Assembly: GCF_001659605.2 (NCBI RefSeq)
Contig: NC_035170.2
Location: 7,881,001 to 7,945,000 of the forward strand
Origin: Manihot esculenta
Lineage: Eukaryota; Streptophyta; Magnoliopsida; Malpighiales; Euphorbiaceae
Direction: 5' to 3'
DNA length: 64,000 nt
The notes under the pieces are model-generated. The model was not told the DNA's origin, searched no databases, and saw only the letters and a program-made list of their open reading frames with translations. Of this stretch, positions 57,601-64,000 are shown piece after piece; position 1 is the first letter of the stretch, and the number at the start of each line of letters is the position of its first letter. The translations under genes and the position numbers were made by a program.

Positions 57601-59516
57601 ATCAGACCTCTGGGTGTACCTCTCCTATCTCCTCTGAAGACACACTCCGACCCATCCTGGTCTCTGAGACTAACTACCTTGTCTCTACAGTCCAAAATAG
57701 CACCATATGTAGATAACCAATCCATCCCTAGAATGACATCAAAATCTGTCAAATCTAGAACCACAAGGTCAGCTGGAAGGTATCTACCCTCTATGAACAC
57801 TGGACTGAAGCGACAGACTGACACTGCCACTGATGGGTCGCATTTGGGTCCACTGACCCAGAGAGGATACTCTAACTCAGAACTGATCAAACCCAATCTC
57901 TCAATGGCTCTCGAAGCAATAAAGGAATGAGAAGCACCGGGGTCCATCAAAGCATACACATCTGAACACCCAATGATGAGTTTACCTGACACCACAGTGT
58001 TCGATGTATTAGCCTCCTCCTGGGTCACAGTGAAAATCCGTGCTGGGGCCACAGGATTTCCACCTCGGGAACCTGCTGCTGAAGTAGAGGCTGCCCCTCT
58101 CCCTCTACCTCTGCCACTGCTCTGAGGCATGGCTGGAGCTCTTGGCTGCACCCCTGGCTGTGCTATACTGCCAGAACTCATCTGCTGAGATGGTGCCATA
58201 AAAGTCACCTGAGGACATTCCCTAGCAATATGCCCTTCTTGTCCACATCTAAAACAAGCTGTAGATCCCATCCGACAAGGTCCTCCATGTGATCTACCAC
58301 ATCTCCTACATGCTGGAATAGCTGTGCCAGAGCTTGAGCCACTACCTATTCCCAGACCAGACTTGACTTTACTCCAGAACCTACTCTTTGTTCCCTTCGC
58401 TCTATCCCATTTCTTATTGCCTGTAGTGCCTGAACTAGGGGCCTTAGAACCCGAAGCCTGTGCCTTTGACTGTTTCTGAATGTTAGCACTAGCTTCCATC
58501 TTCCTGGCTGCGTCCACAATAGAGTGAAAACTCTCCTTTTCAGCTGGAAGGATCAAAGAAGAATACATGGGATGAAGTCTCATGGTATATCTTCTTGCTT
58601 TCTTTTGATCAGTATCATAGGCCTGACCCACGTACTGAAGCAAATCCAGGAACTTATCTGTGAATTCATCAACACTCATCTCATCTGTTTGTCTCAGCTG
58701 TTCAAACTCTATTATCTTCATTTCCCTGGAGCTATCAGGAAAAGCCCATCCTGCAAACTCATTAGCAAACTCTCCCCACGACATACTGTTCATTCTAGGC
58801 TCTATATAGTTCTTAAACCATTCCCGAGCCTTCCTACACTTTAATGTAAACCCCGCCATCTCAATGGCTCTACAATCATCTGCACCCAACTCTTCAGTAA
58901 TCATCCTCACAATTCTCAAGTACTCAAATGGATCATCTCCTGTATTGAACTTAGGAGCATCCAATTTCAGGTACTCAGTCATCTTTACCTTACTTCCAGA
59001 TGAACTAGGTTGCTATGTTTGGGCAACAGGGGCTACTGGTTCTGTTTGTGGTGGTGGGGGTACTGGTTCATTTATTTCTGGGTGTGCTGCACTTGGGTGG
59101 ATAGGGGATGGTGGATACATGGGATAGGGTGGGTAATAGTAAGGATAAGGCATATATGGCATGTATGAAGGATATGGGTCAACTCGAGAGTACTCCGACA
59201 TACCCTCCATCGGATACTCTGGATACTGGGAAACAGCTGGATAGTCAAAACCTGAGGTCTGAATGCCTCCCTGGGATTCTCCCATACCTTCATCCATAGA
59301 CGGATCAGTCTCCATGTCCTCCCTCACCTCCTCAGATCTTCCTCCTCTAACTATCCCTCTTTTGCTCTCGTCTACAGACCTTCTAGGGTCTATTGACATG
59401 CCTTCCCTGCTAGATCTCTGAGACCTTGCCCTCGGCAATGCAGGAGGACGAGCAGCTAATCCCTCACTATCTGATGGGACTCCAGTCAATCGAGCTGATC
59501 GACGAGTTCCTCGCAT
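54601..59516 (-). pseudogene. B2 gag-pol polyprotein with three disabling changes
   Basis: It starts at ATG 59,516 ([16 protein letters not shown]). A TAG at about 59,013 interrupts gag after VAPVAQT. The frame then stays open from 58,982 to 55,488: gag core [20 protein letters not shown], knuckle [14 protein letters not shown], protease [14 protein letters not shown] with FIDDILVYS, RNase [15 protein letters not shown], and the integrase zinc region. A one-base deletion near 55,577 shifts the frame at the integrase core, and a TAG at about 55,069 follows. The integrase end (54,601-55,002) finishes QQYPHLF as in B1. It is not autonomous in its present state. Confidence 0.9.
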
Positions 59517-59742
59517 TTTAACTCTCTGAAAAACAACACATATCATAGCATATCAGTACATAAACATATATCTCAAAACATTAAACACATGCATATGCAT
59601 CTCATAGCATCAAAGAGACAGGACTTCACATCCTATCCTAGTGGACATGATTTCCTATTGTGCTTGACCAACTGTAACCTCTATGAGCCCGACACTCTCT
59701 CTATAGGTCCGATCATATGAACCTAGGGCTCTGATACCAATC

Positions 59743-61970
59743 TGTAACGACCCCAAAACGGACCGTCACCGGCGCTAGGATTCAGGTCGGCTTAAGGCCG
59801 CCAGAACCCGTAGCAAGCCTGCTATACTCTCTGTGTACCTGTAAATCTCATACATGATCATACATTTTCTGTGAAAATAAAAACTCTTTTCTCTGTACCA
59901 AGGCTTAACCTGTGCATGCACTGTCTCTATACTCTGTACTTTGTACCCCTGACTAGAGCGTGCTCTAGATGGGTTATTACATACCTGTTAAGCCTGGTTT
60001 TTTCACATACTCAATAAAACATATACATATACAGATCATGTACATAAACCAAAGATTTACAATAATAACATAACTAAGTCAAGCACAATTCTAACTTTAA
60101 AGACAACTGGTACATCTCTTTAATATTACATGTCCACTCTAGGCTATTACAAGTCTCTTCTCTCTTCCTGTACTCTTCTGGACTTCCCCTGTACACTATA
60201 TAATGAACCTGCAAGACTGGGGTTAAGGGAGTGGGATGAGCTCTGTAGCCCAGTGAGTAGAATAGTAAAGTAAATCATTAAAATATGATCTGATGAAATG
60301 CATCATAACAAAGACAATCCACATCAAGAGTAAACCTGTCACCACATAGTTCCAGTAACTCTGTGCCAGGGCGTAGAATCGAGCACCTGGTCTTCCTGTA
60401 ATATATATATATGTGTATAACATCTCTATACTTACCATTGCCAGGGCGTAGTCAAAGGCTCCTGGTCTTTACTATACCTGCCAGGGCGTAGTCAAAGGCT
60501 CCTGGACTTCCTGTCTGGAACTACTGGATCATTCAGCATTTACTCACATCAACAACATAACTATGCAATGCAACATCTTTGTGGATTCTAATGCAATCAA
60601 CCTATTGCATAAACATGATGCGTGAAAGATGCTAAAAGCAGTTTATGTCTTAATTAAAACGAGTAATCAGTTTAGTTCCACTCACCTCTGGCTGTCTGGA
60701 CTGACTCTGTAGGTTCAGTAAACTCTGGAGCAGTACTCACTGCTGCTCTCTCTGGTTCCTCTGATCTGTGTAATCACAGAAAGACTCAAATGAGGGACCG
60801 AACTTACTTAAGAATAACTCTATTAAACTCTCAAAAATCCCCTTAAACTCACTCTAAAACTCATGCAAAACATGTAAGAGAAAAGCTGGACAGAACACTT
60901 TCGGCAGCAGGTTCGGCGGCCGAAAGTCCTCTCCAGAGACGAAACTCAAGCACCTTCGGCGGCCGAACCCTTTCGGGGGCAAGTTTCGGGGGCCAAAACA
61001 CACTCCAGAGACGAAAGTCTCTAACCTTCGGCGGCACCTTCGGCGGCCGAACCCCCCAGACAGAGCCGAACCTCAAAACTTTCGGGGGCAAACTGTGGCA
61101 GCCGAAGCCACCATGCAAGAGGTTCGGCGGCCGAATGAACCTTCGGCTGCCGAACCTGAGTTCTTCCAGAACTCAGCCCGACGGCAAACCAAGCTCTTCC
61201 TTCCCTTCAACATCTCCAAACATGCATATATCAACTCCTCAACACACATATACTCAGGTATATGTTCACAGGGGTCCAAAACTATCTAATAACCCCAAAC
61301 AACAAATCAAACATAACACATAAACATTTATACATGCATAAATCATCAAAACCACCATTTTTCACCTAAACATGCATCTCTCTTCATAAATCCTATAAAA
61401 CCTTCAGAAAACATAAAACAAGTTCAAGATCTTCACTTACCTCCTGTAAACAAGAAGATGAACGATCTGAAACAAAGGAAAATAGACCAACTTCTCTTCC
61501 AACTCTCAAAACCTCAAAAACTTTCAAAACCTTCAAAACCTTTGAAAAAACACACTAATCTTCTGTATGAGCAGCTAATACCACTTGCAGATGAGTCATG
61601 AGAGACGTGGCCTGCTCTATGGCAAGAATCTGAGGCCAACATCTGTCAAAATACATGACTCAGCTGGCTGGCCACCTCAGCTTCGGCTGCCCAATCGCAT
61701 GCAAAACCATGCAACATTCGGGGGCCGAACTTGCACTTCGGAAGCCGAACCTTGAGCACTTTCGGCGGCCGAACTTACCTTCGACGGCCGAACTTGACTC
61801 ATCTGCCTTGGTTCATTTCAACTCAAAACTCAGTTCCATTTGACTTTAAAACATTAAAACACATCATAACACTTAGTAAAACATAAATCCTACCCTTTCA
61901 TAGCCTTCTGACACCCCGGATTCCACCGAACAACAGGAATTCCGGTGCCGGATTCTAGCCGGGTATTACA
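59743..61970 (-). repeat. B2 5' LTR
   Basis: It has the same length and layout as 52,296-54,523. The palindrome clusters lie at about 60,910-61,155 and 61,718-61,790. Confidence 0.92.
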
Positions 61971-61975
61971 CCTCT

Positions 61976-62492
61976 GGTATGTTGCCCTGGCATTCTTCAG
62001 CTCGAAAGGCATGGCTCTATAACAATAAATCCCATCTTCTGTTATAAACGAGGTCTTCTCCTCATCCGACCTATCCATTAGGATTTGGTGATAGCCAGAC
62101 ATTGCATCCAGAGATGACATATAATCAAAACCGGCCATAGAATCGACCATTTTATTAATATCAGGGAGGGGATAACAATCTTTGGGACATGCCTGGTTGA
62201 GGTCGGTAAAATCTATATACATCCTATATTTGCCATTAGCTTTTTTTACTAATACAGGATTTGCTAGCCATTGCGGGTACATAACCTCTCTAATAAACCC
62301 GGCCTCCTCTAGCTTTTGCACTTCCTCCCTGGTGGCCTGCTGCTTCTCTCTTCCTACCACCCTCTTCTTTTGCTTCACCGGCCTGACCTCTGGAAGGACG
62401 TTCAGCTTATGAGTCATCACCTCAGGGTCTATCCCAGGCATGTCAGAAGGCTTCCAAGCAAAGCTCGATGCGTGACCTCGAATCAGGGCCAT
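61976..62492 (-). pseudogene. Tat-type reverse transcriptase, N-terminal half (cut by B2)
   Basis: It has HKLNVLPEVRPVKQKKR, FIREVMYPQWLANPVLVKKA, DLNQACPKDCYPLPDIN and LDAMSGYHQILM, all typical of Tat RT. It is cut after NARATYQR by B2 at the CCTCT duplication. The frame resumes at 52,290 with MNKIFKDQIGK. Small changes from consensus are seen, such as MPFELKNA for MPFGLKNA. Confidence 0.85.
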
Positions 62493-62597
62493 GACTTCAG
62501 TTTTCTACTCTTCAGTCAGGCCGGCATTAAGGCTGAAAACCTTGTCTGCCTCTGCTTCTGATAAGGGGAAGGTTTCTAGCTCTCCGACCGGCTCTGT

Positions 62598-63173
62598 TCA
62601 GGACTTTTTTTTCTCATCTCGGACCTCTAGGACTTCTGAGTCAAACCTTTCCCCTGCCGAGCTCGGCTCTGATACCGTGGCCAGGTACACTGCTCTCGCC
62701 TCTTCCTGGCTTCCTCTAACTACTCCCACTCCTGCTTCTATTGGAAATTTCATAGCCAGATATCTAATGCTGGTTACGACCTCAAATTCAAACAGCACAG
62801 GTCTTCCCAATATTGCATTGTAGTTAAGGGGGAGCTTCACCATTAGAAACACCGCGTAGTGCGTCCGAGCCAGAGGTGCTTCTCCGAGAGTGAGGGCTAG
62901 CTTCACCTTTCCCTCCACAGGTACTGGGACCCCTCCGATCCCTTTGACTGGGGCCTGGTCTCGAACCAACTGTTCCTCAGGGATTCTCATCTATTGGAAG
63001 ACTCTGTATGGCAATAGATTCACCTTACTTCTGTCATCCACCAAGATCTTCCTAACCCGGTAGTTATGAATGACAACCTCAACGACAAGTGCGTCATCAT
63101 GAGGCATCTGAATGCCTTGCGCATCCTCCGGAGAGAAAGAGATGGTCATTAGTGAATGGTCAACTATCTGCAT
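62598..63173 (-). pseudogene. Tat-type protease region
   Basis: It has the conserved ISFSPEDAQGIQMPHDDALV lead-in. The active site reads ILVDDRSKVNLL where Tat proteases have a D-G-G-S-type motif, so both glycines are replaced. A stop at about 62,991 separates it from MRIPEEQLVRDQAPVKGIGG and LNYNAILGRPVL, the usual downstream protease signature (ILGRP). It is inactive. Confidence 0.78.
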
Positions 63174-63200
63174 GACCTCGGCACTGCTACCCTCCCCATC

Positions 63201-64000
63201 TCAGCCTCTTTTTCTTCCTCTCCTGCTCATCCGACCTCCGGTTCCTCCCACAATCATGTTGATGGTTCCACTGGAACCATCATTCACTAGCCCTGCTCCC
63301 GTCCTCCTGGGTCTTTCTGTTGTAGGGTTCGGCTGAGGCCTTTCTCCCTCTGGCTTCTTCATAAAGTTTCGCAAGTGACCCATTTTGATCAGCCTTTCGA
63401 TCTCACTGATCAGCTGGTAGCAGTTATTGGTGTCATGGCCGTGCGTGCGGTGGTACTGGCAGTACTTGTCAAGATCTCGTTGGTTCGCCTCAGCCCTCAT
63501 TGGTTTCGGCCACTGGAGGAACTCCTTGTTCTGGACTGCCATGAGCACTTCGGCTCTAGAGGCGTTGAGTGGGGTCAGGTTCTCTAGAATTCGTGAGGGA
63601 AACAGCCTTTTTTCTGGAACCCGAGGGGGAAAGGGTCTTTGGTCCCTTCGATCCCAGGGCTGTCTGCACTGCTCAGGTCTTTTGCTTTGCTTTTTCTCCT
63701 GCCTTTCCAGCCTCCTTTCTTCTGGGGCTTTTCCCTTGTATGTCGCCTCTTTAGCGAATCTGCTTGTTACTAAGGCGTCGTCCTGCCTTATGTATTTCTT
63801 CGCCCTCTTCATTAATTCTACTAGCGAGGTCGGCGGTTTCCTACTTAGCGAGCCAAAGAACTCTGGGGAGGTCATCCCTTTTTACATCGCCTCCACAGCT
63901 CGATTTTCATCCAGCTCAGGGATCTGTAGGGCCTCCGTGTTAAAACAAGAGACATACTCCCTTAAAGTCTCATTCCTCCTCTGACGGACTGTTTCCAGGT
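63201..64000 (-). pseudogene. Tat-type gag, C-terminal part
   Basis: It begins outside the window. Seen are RRNETLREYVSCFNTEALQI, a TAA at about 63,880 (CAA in the family, inferred), then MTSPEFFGSLSRKPPTSLVE and the KYIRQDDALVTSRF block that typifies Tat gag. An Arg/Lys/Glu-rich tail and a HRTHGHDTNNCYQL element follow. One stop is enough to disable it. Confidence 0.78.

Larger units (their letters stand above)
52296..61970 (-). mobile_element. Full-length Ty3/gypsy long-LTR chromovirus, Tekay-like (family B, copy B2), inside Tat RT
   Basis: It is 9,675 bp with a perfect target duplication CCTCT (52,291-52,295 and 61,971-61,975). LTRs of 2,228 bp each lie at 59,743-61,970 (5') and 52,296-54,523 (3') and differ at about 11 sites by eye. 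The primer site TGGTATCAGAGCC is at about 59,739-59,726, and a purine tract precedes the 3' LTR. It belongs to a different subfamily from B1: its LTR lacks the CCTATAAAAGG box. Confidence 0.95.
48979..64000 (-). mobile_element. Tat-type Ty3/gypsy element with dual RNase H (continues past right edge), interrupted three times
   Basis: Reading leftward from 64,000 the order is gag, protease, RT (split by B2 at 61,970/52,296), RNase H, a second archaeal-type RNase H (separated by a MITE), integrase (split by a 135-bp insertion) and the 3' tandem array. The second RNase H after the normal one is the hallmark of the Tat lineage. LTRs are not in the window, and the left end is probably lost or disrupted near B1. 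Confidence 0.85.

Overview
The window looks like nuclear DNA of a dicot plant, packed with LTR retrotransposons. The signs are spliced GT-AG gene structure, Ty1/copia and Ty3/gypsy polyproteins with tRNA-iMet-type primer sites, and MITEs. The species is not established from sequence alone; a woody eudicot (for example Euphorbiaceae) would fit, but that is a guess. I see only one host gene, and no rRNA, tRNA gene or CRISPR.

Region 1 (1-19,377, minus strand) is a NifU-like iron-sulfur scaffold gene of the mitochondrial NFU4/NFU5 type. Five exons fit together with consistent phases and give 260 codons; the 3' end lies beyond position 1. Intron 3 carries a foldback MITE candidate. Intron 2 is 15 kb and holds an internally deleted Ty3/gypsy remnant (about 3,925-5,658), a complete-ended copia element (5,792-9,591, minus), a decayed gypsy gag (about 9,732-10,600) and a second copia element (11,150-17,572, plus). 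The 5' LTR of that second copia is split by a 2.1-kb gypsy solo LTR (11,206-13,291).

Region 2 (about 20,040-37,428) is a decayed Tat-type gypsy element on the plus strand. Its gag is split by a long-LTR Tekay-like chromovirus (21,540-35,150, TSD TAGAT; here 'family B', copy B3). B3 is itself split in its 5' LTR by a chromodomain gypsy element of another family ('family A', 22,759-28,993). The A/B junction is rearranged. An LTR-less piece of family A pol lies at about 35,228-36,883 on the minus strand.

Region 3 (37,429-47,406, minus strand) is a full-length, young family B element, B1. It has 2,305-bp LTRs, TSD CTTCT, and a gag-pol frame broken by one TGA.

Region 4 (about 47,407-64,000, minus strand) is a second Tat-type element that runs off the right edge. 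It has gag, protease, RT, RNase H, an extra archaeal-type RNase H, integrase and a 3' tandem array of about 106-bp units. It is interrupted by a 135-bp TRIM/solo-LTR-like insertion, a 483-bp hAT-type MITE with an 8-bp TSD, and another full-length family B element, B2 (52,296-61,970, TSD CCTCT).

Nothing here forms an operon or a new defence or metabolic system. The interest lies in the layered insertion history, the LTR architecture of family B (clusters of a 13-bp palindrome), the satellite-like array in the Tat 3' region, and a host gene that keeps good exons around a 15-kb transposon-filled intron.
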